Shown here one piece after another: positions 29,658 to 42,220 of a DNA stretch of 64,000 bases. The stretch comes from Strongylocentrotus droebachiensis. Lineage: Eukaryota > Echinodermata > Echinoidea > Camarodonta > Strongylocentrotidae. The notes under the pieces are model-generated. The model ran no database searches and was not told the DNA's origin. It saw only the letters and a list, made by a program, of their open reading frames with translations. Each line of letters opens with the position of its first letter. Position 1 is the first letter of the stretch. The translations under genes were made by a program, and so were the position numbers. The stretch is taken from contig JAVYIG010002516.1 in the NCBI GenBank assembly GCA_035222895.1, forward strand, positions 179,270 to 243,269, written 5' to 3'.

Positions 29658-30782
29658 ATATGGATCTTAAAACCTGCTTTGCGTACATGGCCTCAAGCAG
29701 CAAATGATGGATGCTCAGATAGTGCCGACTTTGAGGTCTTTCGGCACCCATAACACATTACTTAGCGAATATATGATGAACTTATAATCTCCCATTCAAC
29801 TCATCTGTCCACCGCTGCAGGGTTGTCAAGCTTATTACAATTATAAGCCTTGACGATATGTGTTGACATTTAATACTTGTGAAAGTTCCACATTTATATA
29901 TTATTTCTTCTTTTGATTATCAACCTAAAAAATAACCCAAATTCTACAATTTGAGGAAATTCTCAATGAAACAGAAGTGTATGCAACAGAAGTATAATGC
30001 ATTAAAAGAAATTGCTTTTCAATTTGGATAAAAACACAATAAAATTACACAAGATATTAGGACTATCACTTAAAATTAGTAAATTATGCAGGTACATGTT
30101 ACAACAAATTTTATTGGATCACTTCTTTATATTACAAAGCTACATGTACGTGTATGTATAGTCAGCAATACATTTAAGGTCCATGCAATATGATAAAAAT
30201 TAATGCATAATGGAATTTAAAGAATAATAAAATACTGGTACATGAAATTGAACAGTGTGACTAGATCTACACAATTTAAAACCACAATACACTTTATATT
30301 ATAAACATGCTCATGAAAAAAGGGTTTCCCCTAACTGACTGATTAAACCTACATGCACCAGTATACACCACAATACAAAAGCCATTAAAACTAAGTGTTC
30401 CCATTTTCATGTCTGTAAGAAAGAACTGAAAGGCAGAATGAAGGTTGTTTCACTGTCTGTTCTTTGATGTTATAATGATGAAGGCTTAAAACCACAAAGC
30501 AATTCACGTAATGATGTGCAGTGTTTCTGAAGAATAAGTTTATTTTTTTCTTGCAAAGGGAGAGAAGACTAGGACAAGTCAACCGTCAGCCATTATGTTT
30601 ACAACGAATGATACAATGCTCAATATGTTACATAACCAAATGATGACAAAAATCTAAACGAATATTTCATTTAATTGAGGATATGAACGAATATCATAGT
30701 GGAATGTTCATAAACTCTATGAGGAACTGTACATCTTTCATGATAGAAGCTTTGTCTTGATGACATGGGCTATTGTTCTTTA

Positions 30783-31294
30783 TTAAAGTTAATACAAAGT
30801 TTTGGTATGGGGTCATGAATTTGGTTCAAATGAAGATATTGGAAGCATATGCGATCCTACAATATTCACTGATCGTTGTCGCGGTTGGAATCGAGTCTAA
30901 AGTTATGAAATTGTCAATAATAAACTCTTTATGTTGTATAGCTCCCTCTCAAGGTCAAGATATTAATTAAGCTAAAAAATAATGTTTCTTGACTAAAATT
31001 GACCGATTAGCTATTCTCGTTAGGAAATTATATATCACAACTACATATTCTGAGATTGTTATGGTCGCAGCTACCATTGTACGGCCGTAGGCGCTATTTG
31101 AAATTTATCAAAAATTTTCCGGGAGCACCGGTAAATGTTCATATTCAATTTTTTCTCGAAACGAGGATTGTTTTAGGGGCTAAATTTTCTAGTGCTTATA
31201 AAACATCCACAGGGGCATCCAAATATATCAAAATTGTAAAGAATCACTATCCACCCAACTTTCAAAATTTCCCAAAACTTTGTATTACCTTTAA
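30783..31294 (+). mobile_element. TIR element family D, copy 1 (512 bp)
   Basis: Ends are inverted repeats of TTAAAGGTAATACAAAGTTT (one mismatch at the left). An inverted homologue lies at 44165-44670. CpG-containing blocks such as TACGGCCGTAG are conserved between copies. No coding domain. Confidence 0.88.
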
Positions 31295-31322
31295 ACGCAC
31301 ACAAAGCCATAGATTATGTATC

Positions 31323-31341
31323 GGGGGGGGGGGGGGGGGGG
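31323..31341 (+). repeat. G19 homopolymer
   Basis: Nineteen consecutive G, about 30 bp outside TIR element D. Confidence 0.95.
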
Positions 31342-32221
31342 AGACAGTATACAAAAATTTCAACAACAAAAAAAATCATTTTATCACCTCCCAAATTTGG
31401 ACCCTTTTTTTTACAGTTTTCCGAACAGTGAAGCAAAATAATGAGCTTAAATTTGATCAAACAAAAATTACATATCATATCTGAGTATCAGACAAAATGA
31501 GCATGTATAAGTCTACCTCATTTTAGCCAGTAACTGTTTGCAATGTGCACTACCGGTAATTACATTACTCCCCAAGGGCTCGTCTTGAGGCAAAAATCAT
31601 ACAAGTACTGTATGTATGAAATGAAATTCTCTGGTATCTTTGGCTCTACTTCCGCTATGATGAAGTGAACTTTGATCTGAATTTCCAGGTACCAAAAAGC
31701 ATTGTCATTGTATTGAGATATTGTATTGAGATAATGTGTGACCTAACAAACCTGACAGTCTATTCATTGACTGCTCACTTCTCTGTGTTTTTTTACCCCT
31801 GCAGTTCATGAAAATAACACTGCCTATCCACGTGTATGACTCAGGGAGGGAATGAATAGATATAAATGCATGATATGAGCCTTGACCTTTTTTCATATTT
31901 TTAAGGAACTCATTATAAATAATACATGAACAGCAGGTGTACTAGTCAACATTATAAGCAGCAATTAAAATCATTTTATCATGTCACAAATATTTTTTTT
32001 CACAGCAAGTTTTATGATATTATGCATATGAAATTTGAAGATAGGAAAATGGTACGATTAAAAATAAACAAAAATAAAAAGCTACAAAGCGGTAATGCCT
32101 GTAGCTTTCCACTATGCTAGAATATTGCTTGTTTAAGGAAGTCAATGGTACTATTGGAAGTCAATATTGATGGCAAAGTTACAACCAATGGTAATTTTTT
32201 ATGCAATGGGGTCCTGCATCA

Positions 32222-32280
32222 CCAGCTGAGAGCCAGAAGGGCATTAAAAGTAACTGAGTTAAAATCCTTCTAGCTCTTGT
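32222..32280 (+). repeat. Dispersed short hairpin repeat R, copy 3
   Basis: GAGAGCCAGAAGGGCATTAA facing CCTTCTAGCTCTTG. Same layout as three other copies in the window. Confidence 0.6.
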
Positions 32281-32334
32281 TCAGACAGATTATCTGAACA
32301 ACTGAAAAAAGAATCAAAGATAACTTACATAATA

Positions 32335-32492
32335 CAGTCAAACCTGCTTTTTGTGACCACTTGTCTACGAAGACCACATCTTTTGTTTCCCTTGAAAATA
32401 GTTTCTCATTGAATCATGTACTAAAAGAACCTGTCAACAAAGATCACTTTTTGTGTATCCCCTTGGGCGGTCGCTATACACAGGTTTTACTT
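32335..32492 (+). mobile_element. TIR element N abutting the donor of the ATG exon
   Basis: Left end CAGTCAAACCTGC preceded by TA (32333-32334). The right end is CAGGTTTTACTT, approximately its inverse. Inner ends also pair (TGACCAC / GCGGTCGC). TA before the left end suggests a TA target as in Tc1/mariner-like MITEs. Its right end touches the intron's GT (32493-32494). Confidence 0.65.
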
Positions 32493-32494
32493 AC

Positions 32495-32669
32495 TTGCAT
32501 CTTTGACCGATTCCTTGACATTGACGGCCACAAAGGGATCAAAGAGGACAGAACCTGGCAGCTCAATCTCCTTACTGTCCACCTGTAAGACCCGCACTCG
32601 TAAAAACACCATGGCAGATACCTTGCTCAGTCCCACCTACTCACAATGGTATCACTCGTCTTCAAATAT
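32495..32669 (-). CDS. prkcd: PKC coding exon 1: 57-nt 5' UTR, ATG and start of the C2-like domain
   Basis: Coding 32612-32495 (39 codons plus 1 nt), residues 1-39, beginning MVFLRVRVLQ. The ATG context is GCCATGG, a strong Kozak match. In-frame TGA and TAG lie upstream within the same exon, so this ATG is the start. The exon begins after a good acceptor (pyrimidine tract then CTGCAG, acceptor AG at 32670-32671), so bases 32613-32669 are 5' UTR and a further non-coding exon must exist upstream. The donor is GTAAGT (32489-32494). The segment resembles the first strands of the calcium-independent C2-like domain of PKC delta, as in the FDPFVAVNVKE stretch. Confidence 0.93.
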
Positions 32670-33494
32670 CTGCAGAATACAGAGGAGAGAAAAGCGAAGG
32701 TGTTTATAAAAAGAATGTTAAAGGTATTTAAGACCATTTGAAATGTCTGCATTTCTATATGAAGAATGGATCCAAGGCCGTCATCAACCCAAATTTGTTA
32801 TACTATTGTTATTGGAAAGCAATATATGCTGAACTTTAGATTAATTATTTCACTCCGCTGAACCTGGGTGTAATCAATTTGATGTTCATTCAAGTTATCA
32901 GATGTCATATCTGTCCATGCATTTGTTTACAAGTACATGTCCACTTCATTTTCTTATTTGCCTTTCGAATGAAATGGAGAGCCTGATATCTCATTTGCAA
33001 TACTTCACTTAGAGTTCAAGTAAATGATTAATGACACGAGTAGACCAGATGCTTTTGCAACATGATACTTAACTGCATGGGACCAGCAAAAAGTAACTTT
33101 TACCTTTTGCATCTAAATATAACACAGACTACATATTGTGCAATACTATAAATTATTTGAACAGCGAATCAATGTCGCTTGAATGCAGTATACATGGATC
33201 AATAGTAGTTTCATAGACTGTATTATTGTGATATGTAAGCTATGTTTTCCTGCTATTTCCTCCTCCTCAAAACCACACTATGAGATATGAGCTGTAGAGT
33301 ATAAAAATATACAGTCAGGATAGGCAGAAGTGGATAAATCAAAAGCAAACATATTGTGTAAACATACATTCATGTATAAACAAAGTAGCAAACAGAAGTT
33401 TGGAACTTGCTCAAATAACAATTTTCAAGTATGTACATGTTTAAGATTCAAATATTATGAAAAAGCTGACATAGCATTATAAGTATATAAATAA

Positions 33495-33930
33495 ATATAT
33501 AAATAAAATGAGGGAAAAAGAAGATGAAAAGAAAAAGAAAAATAAATAGAAAAATAGGAAGAATATAAAGAAGTAGAAGAGGAAAAAAAGGGGAAAAAAT
33601 AGGAAGAAAAAGAAGATTACAATAGAACAAGAGGAAGATGATTAGGAAAAAAGGAATAGAAGGAGAAGGACAGTGGTAGCAGTGGTGGTGGTAGTGGTGG
33701 TGATGGTGGTAGTAATAGTGGTGGTGGTTTGCAGCAGCAACTAGTATTATGTAGGAGGAGCTATACATTGTAGCTGGCTAGCTGCACGTATATTTTGTAG
33801 TCATCAATGGAGTGGTGGTGGTGGTTGAGGCGGTGGTAAAGGTGTTGGTGGCGGTGATAGTACTAATAGTGGTGGTGGTGATGGTCGTGGTAGTGGCAGT
33901 GGTAGTGGCAGTGGTAGCAGTAGTGGTGGA
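33495..33930 (+). repeat. Polypurine tract followed by (GGT)n microsatellites
   Basis: 33495-33680 is almost pure A/G. 33675-33730 and 33810-33930 are GGT/AGT trinucleotide arrays. The open frames across them are simple-sequence artefacts. Confidence 0.9.
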
Positions 33931-34437
33931 GATAGTGCTAACATTTGAAAATTTGGTGGAGTAGTGTTCAGCTTCAGTTGAAAATTGTTTCTTGGGGGAA
34001 AGAGCCATACAGGAAGGACACATATGACATCACACAAAATTGGTATGGAAACACATCCCTCTCATTTCAAATCTATTAAGATAATAACACAAGCTAGAGA
34101 TGTGTATTAATTATACATGGAAAGAAGTCAATAGGCAGAAGGTAATAAAATGCCCAGAGAAGCACAACTTTGATAACAAACCAGGAAGTGGTACACCATA
34201 CGGAAACTCAGTAGCATAGAAGTACACCTCCCAGGCAATATGACACAGCACTGTTTGTGAATTTATCACTTTTGTACTTTTGTAAAGCAACAATTAATCA
34301 ATCCATCACAATGTGACATACTTGTATGCAATGGAAAACAGTAGGTTACCAGGGGGGTCAACATTTCTTTGATTTGTTTTGTTGAATCTTGCCAGAGCCC
34401 TGATTTACTATAATTTGTTGATGTGATATACATGTAC

Positions 34438-36131
34438 TAGGCTTGAGTCGGTACGGTCGATCACACCGGGACCCGACCGTTGCCGTCGGGTCCCGGTTTC
34501 GTTTTTTGAGAACCGACGCTCCGAAAAAAATTATGAAATATGTAAGAAATTGCAGTTTTGCACACCACTAAAATCATTTCACCTTGAAACTTAAGTATTT
34601 AATTGTTACCAATCATATTCTAGCTCATCCTGAATCAATCCGAACTGCTGATATAAATATGGGTTGCAAAGCAGTTCGCCCCATGGGGTTGTTGTTGCCA
34701 GCTGCTAGCTAGCTACTGTACTGGCCGGGTCTCTCGCCAGGATTAATAAATCAGGTTGAAAAAAACATTAATGTTTGAATAATAAAACGGCTTTCTAAAA
34801 AGTACTTCTTTACAACATACCGATCGAATAATTTTTAAAAGACAAAATGGATATTATTTCTTTGATTTTGAACACCGCCTGCTTCTTTTAAAAGCTGAAA
34901 ATTACTTGGTAATCACAAGAAGTTTGATACGGATAGCTGTTGCAAGGCAAGTTCAGACTAGTCTCGGAAAAATGCGCAGTGCTCCTCGTAGTTAGCTGTA
35001 ATCCGTGCCAGAACGAACACAAACAAAGACGTGATCGTAACGAGAAAAAATCATTAAAAACTACGAGAGCACAATTGGAAAGACAACTACTCAAAATTAT
35101 CGTAAGCAGATACATAACTTGGAGGAATAAAACAATAGTTGTCCAAGAAAAGCCACAGAAATAGTGATATTTAAGGAGTTACTATAGGTACAATCATTAT
35201 CGGAATGGGCCTGCTGATATGTCCGAATTACACGTTATTTCGTTTCTAACCTCGTGTTCTAACACGAGGCTAGAAACCAAATAACGCCCTCTACGGTAAA
35301 AAGCCGTATAACAAAGGATTCGAGTATTTGCAGCAAGCCCCTTGCGATAAAAATGTACCCAGTTACTCCTCGATTATCACAATTTCTTTGGCATTTCTTG
35401 GGCGATTATTGAATTCTTTGTCCAAGTTATTTATCTGATTATCGTAATTTTGAGCAGTAGTTGTCTTTCCAATTGTGCTCTCGTAGTTTTTAATGATTTT
35501 TTTCTCGTTACGATCACGTCTTTGTTTGGGTTCGTTCTGGCACGCATTACAGCTAACAGGGAGCACTGCGCATTTTTCCGAGACTAGTCGGAACTTGCCT
35601 TGCAACAGCTATCCGTATCGAAACTTCTTGTGATTACCAAGTAATTTTCAGCTTTTGAAAGAAGCATGCGGTGTTCAAAATCAAAGAAAAAATATCTATT
35701 TTGTTTTTAAAAATTATTCGATCGGTATGTTGTAAAGGAGTACTTTTTAGAAAGCCGTTTTATTATTCAAACATTAATGTTTTTTGACCCGATTTATTCA
35801 ACCTGCATGAATAAAAATGGCGGCTCGATCGTTGTCTTTCTATTTTTGCTCCAGTTTTTTTAATTTTAGAGGCACGATAATGGCACTAAACATCGCCAAT
35901 CATGGATTAAAATAATGTCAAATGGAAGAATATACCGATCTGTGCCGAGGTATGCATGTGTTGATTTATTTGACTGATAAAAAAGGTCACTTTTAAGGGA
36001 CATACTGATGATATGCGCTTTTTATAGAGGCAAGTGACAAATCCTGCGAGCTGATTTCGGGACACCGGGTCCCGATCGGTGCAAGGCCGTCGGGACCCGG
36101 TTTATGAAAATCCCGACATGACTCAGGCCTA
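34438..36131 (+). mobile_element. Foldback DNA element, 1.7 kb, with arms of about 530-560 bp
   Basis: The left arm (about 34733-35258) and right arm (about 35263-35820) are inverted copies meeting at a nearly loopless palindrome CTCGTGTTCTAACACGAG. Outer ends TAGGCTTGAGTC and GACTCAGGCCTA are inverted, and each is followed by a CCGGGACCCGA-type mini-hairpin. Each arm carries a related open frame directed at the centre (LVSEKCAVL, a CxxC pair, then basic QRRDRNEKK). The right arm frame is about 80 residues. No transposase, polymerase or capsid signature is seen. Confidence 0.85.
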
Positions 36132-36543
36132 CCCTAACATGTACACACAAATGTGTATAACTTATTGATCTATGGCTTGTGATTATTTACAGTTTCATAG
36201 CATTTTTAAATAGTATTAGCTTTTAAACTCATGGATAGTATAAACTGGATTTGAGGGAGATTGGTGAGGAGAATATCAATAAAAGGGGCTGGTAGGATAG
36301 ACTAGAGGAGGAGTGTGCAGGGAAGAGATGGGCCTGGTAAAATGTGATAGGTAATAGGCAAGGATAAATGTAGATAAGACATTACATTTTAAAATAGACA
36401 AACAATTATTCACTGCAGATTAAAAAAAAAAAAAAATCATTCATGAGACATTTAAAAAAGTACACACAAAATTTGATGTATTTTTTTGTTTGTTTTTGAA
36501 AGCTCTGCTTGGAACTTTCCAGATCTTCATACACAATACTACA

Positions 36544-37323
36544 TTAAAGCCCAAGTCCACTCCAAAAATAACTTACTTTCAATAGAACCAAAAAAATCAG
36601 ACAAACCAATCAAAAAAGGTTTGAGCAAAATCGGATAACTAATAAGAAAGTTATGAATGTTTAATGACATGAAATACTTTGAAAATCACTACACAAATTG
36701 GCAACTCACTCATGAGTCTGTGACGTATGGTCCTCACTATCCACTAATTATTTTCTTTATATTGATAATATAAATTTCCTATTTTCACCCTCAGAATCTT
36801 ATTTCTTCACACCAGCATCCAAGTTAGATTGTTAGTCATGTGTTTTTGTGTGGATGCACAAATAAAGAGTAATTTTTGTCCAGTTAAATCATGACAAATT
36901 GAATTTTTATAAACTATTTATATAAAAATCAATAATTATGAATAAACAATATTCAGAAAATAGTATCAATTCTTCAAAATTCATAAAAGTTTTTGGGAAA
37001 TGTCATGCATGCAATATGATGTAAGTCATATAACCTGGGCAAAGGCATGGGGAAATCAAGTTTTGGGGGATAAAAAGGGAAATTAATGTGATTAAACTAT
37101 ATGAAGCAATTGATAAGTTGTGAGGACATGACGTCACAAACTGATAACCATCTTGGCAATTTGTGTTGTGAATCTCATTGTTCCATAGTTTTACATACTT
37201 TTTCAAAAATTCATAACTTTCTTATTAGTTATCCGATTTAGCTCAAACCTTTTTTGATCGGTTTGTCTGATTTTTCTGCTTTTATTGAAAGTAATTTATT
37301 TTTCGAGTGGACTTGTCCTTTAA
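36544..37323 (+). mobile_element. TIR element family E with inverted repeats of about 117 bp
   Basis: Both ends start TTAAAG, followed by about 117 bp of inverted similarity (including AAGTCCACTC and GATAACTAATAAGAAAGTTA) with roughly ten differences. The 540-bp middle has no coding domain. TTAA lies at both outer ends. Confidence 0.88.
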
Positions 37324-38929
37324 GTCTGCCCAATTTGCATTTCTTTCTCCCTCTCTTCTTCTCTGACTTTCCATCTCTATCTTTCTCTCTGGCCCTCTCT
37401 CTATCCTCTCACACTCAATCGCTCATCCCCTTTTCTCTTTCTTCTAGCTACAAAGTATAAACCCAATTTATTTCTTCCGCCAAGTGTTGCATTGCTACTA
37501 CATTTTTTAATGTAATTTATTTGCTTTCTTCAGATGGCATCCTTTTATAAGAACTGCTGCTCAGGGCCGTTATGAATAGATTGTGTAAGTTGGACCATGG
37601 TGTGTGTTGCTTTGTCAGGCAAGCACACAGCAAAGAATGTGCATCTGAGTGTATCCAACTGAAACTGATTTGGCCAAACTTTGTGTATAATTGAATACAT
37701 TCACACTTATGAAAATTGGAAAATAATTTTATCTATTTTTCACCACTTTAATTCTTTTTTTTAGACTTTTACTAAGTGCATCTTTATCATACTTTTTTTA
37801 GGTTTATTTATTAAAATAACATATTGATAAACTGCAAAGAAACAGGAAAAAGTGTGAATTCTCAGAGAACAGTATACATGAATTATGAAAGAGAACAGTG
37901 TTTTTTATTCATTGATATTGGAGGAATGAGTTTACTTCTGCTGACCTCTACTCTAGACAACAACAAAATACATGCTTCCATTAGACACCCAGTCTAACCA
38001 TGGCACTTCAAAATATTCAAACCTTTTCAAAGTGCCTTTTAGATTTCAGACTCATTTATTTCCTTTATACTCCAATCGACATCATGTTTTTCACACTATT
38101 ATTGGGGTTACGGTACAACCAACCTCAATAGTTACCATTGAACCTGCCGCTACAAAGTAAAGGGAAGTTATATCCAGGAAATTCTCACACTGCTTTCAAA
38201 AAACTAAAAGATTGATATTCTGCAGAAAGGAAATGATTGTGCTGACTAACAGTGATCAATGGTGCACTAACCTGAACAATACAATAATGTTTGCAATAAC
38301 TAAAATAGATTAAATTGATTTTTTTTTTACAACCACAAAGGCTTCAAGGCACAAAAAAATATGCATGAACATAATGACATCATGACTTGACAGTGTAAAT
38401 GTAATTCAAAGGTCACATATTTTCTATCCAGCCTTTAATCAAACTACACATGTAAATTTTTATGAAAATTTACTGTACATACCCTGCTTTATATAAGCCT
38501 GAAACCTTTTTAAGAAATCAAGATCTTAGGCTGAATTTTCTTACTGGAATTATGTTATTCGTAACAGATTGATTCTTTGCTTGCAACCTGTTCATCTCCT
38601 TCGACTCGCATCATAAAAGGAATCAACTAAGTGCATGATTCAAATATTGGAGGTCTCTGTTTTAATTGGCAAGGGTGTTAGGCCAAGTAAACTTGATTCC
38701 TAGTTTCTAAACCAGATTTGTTTCCAAAAAATTAGGAAGAGGGGTTCTATATTATTTTATATTTAATATCTTTTGTATATATATATATAAATATCTAATA
38801 AAAAAAAGTTGAGGTGGGCAACAGATAGAAGGAGGACGGGACAAGGAATTAGATATTAATTTCATTTGGCCTTACTGAATTCCTTTGTATCATATTGCAA
38901 ACAGTCACCTTGCTCCTAGTCAAAACAAG

Positions 38930-39131
38930 TGTCCTTTGGCAAGGCATTAATCTTCATTTGCCAGACTCGACCCAGGTGAGGTAAATGGGTACCTGGCAGG
39001 AATTAATTCTTTGAAATGCTACAGCGCTGTAATGGCAGCAAGGCTAAAGCTGGGGTAATAATTAGTGCGCCTCGGAATAGAATTTCTAGATAAACGGCGC
39101 TATAGAAATACCCATAATAATAAATAATAAT
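38930..39131 (+). mobile_element. SINE-like element
   Basis: Contains the blocks CTCGACCCAGGTGAGGTAAA, GGGTACCTGGCAGGAA and a 3' end GGCGCTATAGAAATA followed by AAT repeats. This organisation recurs in SINEs of sea urchins and other marine invertebrates as I remember them. The exact family was not checked. Confidence 0.55.
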
Positions 39132-39710
39132 CAAATGCTTTTGTTGTCTCAATGAAAATGTTTTACCTGCTCTTTGTTTTCATTGAGAAGGAAGAAAATT
39201 ACTTCTGAATTAGTAACTCAGGCCAGGAAAGAGGAAGAGAAAGAGAGAAGGGATAGGCCTGTGGCAGAGGAAATTAGTACAAAAGGAAAGGAGGTAAATT
39301 TGTAAACAAGATGATTGCATCATACTTCATAGCTAGGCACTAATGACCTCATACTTAGCAACTGGTAAGGGAGGATGACCACCTTACTAAGCTCGGTTGT
39401 ACAGGTGTACATGTAGTTGTCAACTGTAGCAACTATTAGCTTACAGTGTAGTAAGGTTTTATGAATGTAAGCTCCGACGTATAGTGAAATCGTGTATAGT
39501 GATCTTAATACAGAGAACTGTGCAATTTCATGATATTACACATTGTCTTAATGATGTCATTATAATTAGGCTATCAAAAAAAAAAAAAAAATTTGAATGA
39601 AAAATATAAATGTATGGAGTACGAAAGTAGTCCTAATTCATAAGGGTCTACTCTCCAAATGATCTACATGTACATTTACATGTAGCCCTGCAAAAAAAAA
39701 ACTTTTTCCT

Positions 39711-39805
39711 CTCATGGATAGTGTAACATGAATAGCCTAGGCAATCGAACATGGTTCGATGTAGGCAATTTCTTGCTACAATGCCATCTTCTGCATTAAT
39801 TTCTG
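39711..39805 (+). repeat. Dispersed repeat of about 95 bp, inverted partner at 44941-45037
   Basis: Shares GGCAATTTCTTGCTACAATG and the flanking blocks with the reverse complement of 44941-45037. Function unknown. Confidence 0.75.
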
Positions 39806-39894
39806 GGGCAATCATGCATACACGAGGACAAAGTATTCACCATAATAGTGTCTTTATCCTTCCTTCCTTCAAATCAATAATGACTATAGTATAG

Positions 39895-40171
39895 AGGCTT
39901 GTTCACACGTGCCATGGTAAACTGTAGCTTTTTGTGGACCAGTACGAAATGAGTGGCAAGCGGGAAGGAAAAACGTAGCTGCAAGGAACAACGTTCCTAT
40001 GCAAACTCACTCACTCATCTGTGTGTGACATTAAGCATAGATATATGTGAAATGCAGTACGTGCACATTAGTACACTCATAATCCCTCCATACCCACCCC
40101 CCCCCCCTACCCTCAATAAATTGCCTTGGTTAGCAGCTTAGAACGTCAAAACACCATGCATGAACAAGCCT
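39895..40171 (+). mobile_element. TIR element P (AGGCTTGTTCA ends)
   Basis: Left AGGCTTGTTCACACGTGCCA faces right TGCATGAACAAGCCTT. A block around GAGTGGCAAGCGGGA-GTAGCTGCAA resembles 47570-47610, suggesting a second, degraded relative. A C-run lies inside. Confidence 0.6.
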
Positions 40172-41915
40172 TAAGAAAATGAGCATAAGAAAGGTATAAG
40201 AGGCTTCCAAATTTTTAAGACCCAAACCATTTTCAATACAGGCCTATAAACATCACCAAGTATGTTGACAAAGAGAGCTACACGTTAATGTACACGCAAT
40301 TCAATTTACATATTTGTACTTGGAACATGGCATATAAACAGTTAAATACAAATGTAAATGATATAATCACAAACATCCTGGTCTAGGGGTAGAATTTACA
40401 GCCTACTGAATTTGTTTGGGGTTAAAAATATCACCTAATTAGAGGATAGGATGTTTCAGTGAAAAAAACACAGATTAAACAATGATGACAACTGACGTAT
40501 GTTGTAAGTCCAGCTAGATTTCGATGTAAACAATGTCACAAATTGGACAAATATATGGCTTTGGTGGTTAATAGCTTCCATTGTTTTTTTTCTAATTGCC
40601 ACAGGTTATCTGTGTCACATGATCTGTGATGTCATTACATTTTGGTGTAAACTTCCTTGTGCTTTAAGAGAGAAATATTTCACAAGTTGTTGTTGTTTTA
40701 ATTGTTATTGTTTTAATTGTTGTTGTTGTTGGTTTCACAAGGTCTCACACTTCAATTCCAGGTTTATATACATATATAAATATACATGACAAGTAGGTCA
40801 GCTTCTATCAATACTCCCATCCATCGCATGATGAAGTGATAAAGTAATTAAGAAATCACTGCTGGATATATTCTTCATGACCTTTCAATGATGTACAGTG
40901 TGTACATTACATAAGGACAACGCGAGACATGTTTACTACATTCAATATTACATACAGTCATAACCTATTAGTGCAAGCTAGCCAGTTGTGAATGTATGTT
41001 CAAAACTCAAATGAAGGGAAGTTGTTCAGAATAATATTAAAAGCTTGCATAATCACTTTACTATATTAATACTACCATCCTATTTTGAAAAAACAATGGT
41101 CCAATGTTTTGCTTTCGTATTCGCTATCACAGAGCTTGATGATCTGTCATAAATTTGGATTGTAATCCTGACCAAGCGATTTCAACTACTACAGGAGAAA
41201 TGGCCAAAGGAAATGAATAGATATAAATCAAAAGATTTTCATGACCAAGCAGATCATTTAGGAATCCTGGGGAATCCTGGTATGAAAGAAACACTGACTT
41301 CAATAAATCACTAAAAGGGGAAATCACAGAACCAGTGGTATGGACTTTATAACCTCAATAAAAATTAATATGCAGTTTGTATATATCATAAAACTTCCAG
41401 ACATGGGTGGTTGGTATGGCAAAGATCTGGGCATACAATTTCAACATAGAAAATTATGCAACATATTTGCACTACATGGCATTCCTATTAAAGTATGGGG
41501 AAAGGTACATGGAGGTACCAGTAATTACTGAATACCAGGTGCCAACCAAAAAATAAATATGTTGTAACTTCCTATTACCTCCTTTTGGGAAATACTGTTA
41601 CAAAAAAACATTGAAATATATACATCATGTATGTAGTTCTATGTTTAATCCATTTCAATGAATATCAGGAACTAAAAGTGTCTTGTACGACATGGATTAA
41701 CACTTGATTTCAGTGTGAAAGTGGTATTTCTTTCATAGTGATTATGGCAACAGATGCATAAAGCACCAACATGTATATCATGAAACTGATGATAATAAGT
41801 ATCATCTTAATGACAAGGCCAGTCTTCGTGTACTTTTCAGTTTGCTATGCATGGTTTGTCATTTGTGAAAGAAAGTACAGTACATCCATGCAGAATACCT
41901 ATAACGTGCAACAAG

Positions 41916-42220
41916 AGGCCTGTCCTCATCAGCTTGAGTTTGCCAAATAACCCGCTATTAAACCTATTCCGATCGCAAATTAGCCTGTTAATTTGGATCT
42001 TCATCAGCCTGCAGTTGCAATTAGCAGGATATTTGGTTGAGAAAATATCCCGATAAATATTGGTCTTGTTTCCAAAATACCCCGCGAATTTGAGCCCATC
42101 TGAGCTAGTTTGTGATGAGTGTATCGGTCTGGTGAAGATGCAATTTTGAGCTTCGGGATAATATCCTGAGTTTGAAAAAAGGGGGTAAATTGGCAAATTT
42201 GAGCTGATGAGGACAGGCCT
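41916..42220 (+). mobile_element. TIR element family L, copy 2
   Basis: Inverted ends AGGCCTGTCCTCATCAGCT (about 40 bp imperfect). Body homologous to 29352-29657, sharing TTCATCAGCCTGCAGTTGCA. Confidence 0.85.

Larger units (their letters stand above)
28360..32494. other. PKC intron (coding exon 1 to 2, 4.1 kb)
   Basis: Contains TIR element L copy 1 (29352-29657), TIR element D copy 1 (30783-31294), a G19 run (31323-31341), a hairpin repeat (32222-32280) and TIR element N (32335-32492) touching the donor. No exon seen. Confidence 0.8.

Noticed and set aside
33448-34037. Tyr/His- and Thr-rich open frames
   Set aside because: Simple-sequence (GA and GGT) artefacts.
34940-35605. The convergent arm frames as host genes, or the whole foldback as a Polinton
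   Set aside because: No introns, promoter or known domain, and no polymerase, integrase or capsid-type sequence; described as parts of a foldback DNA element instead.
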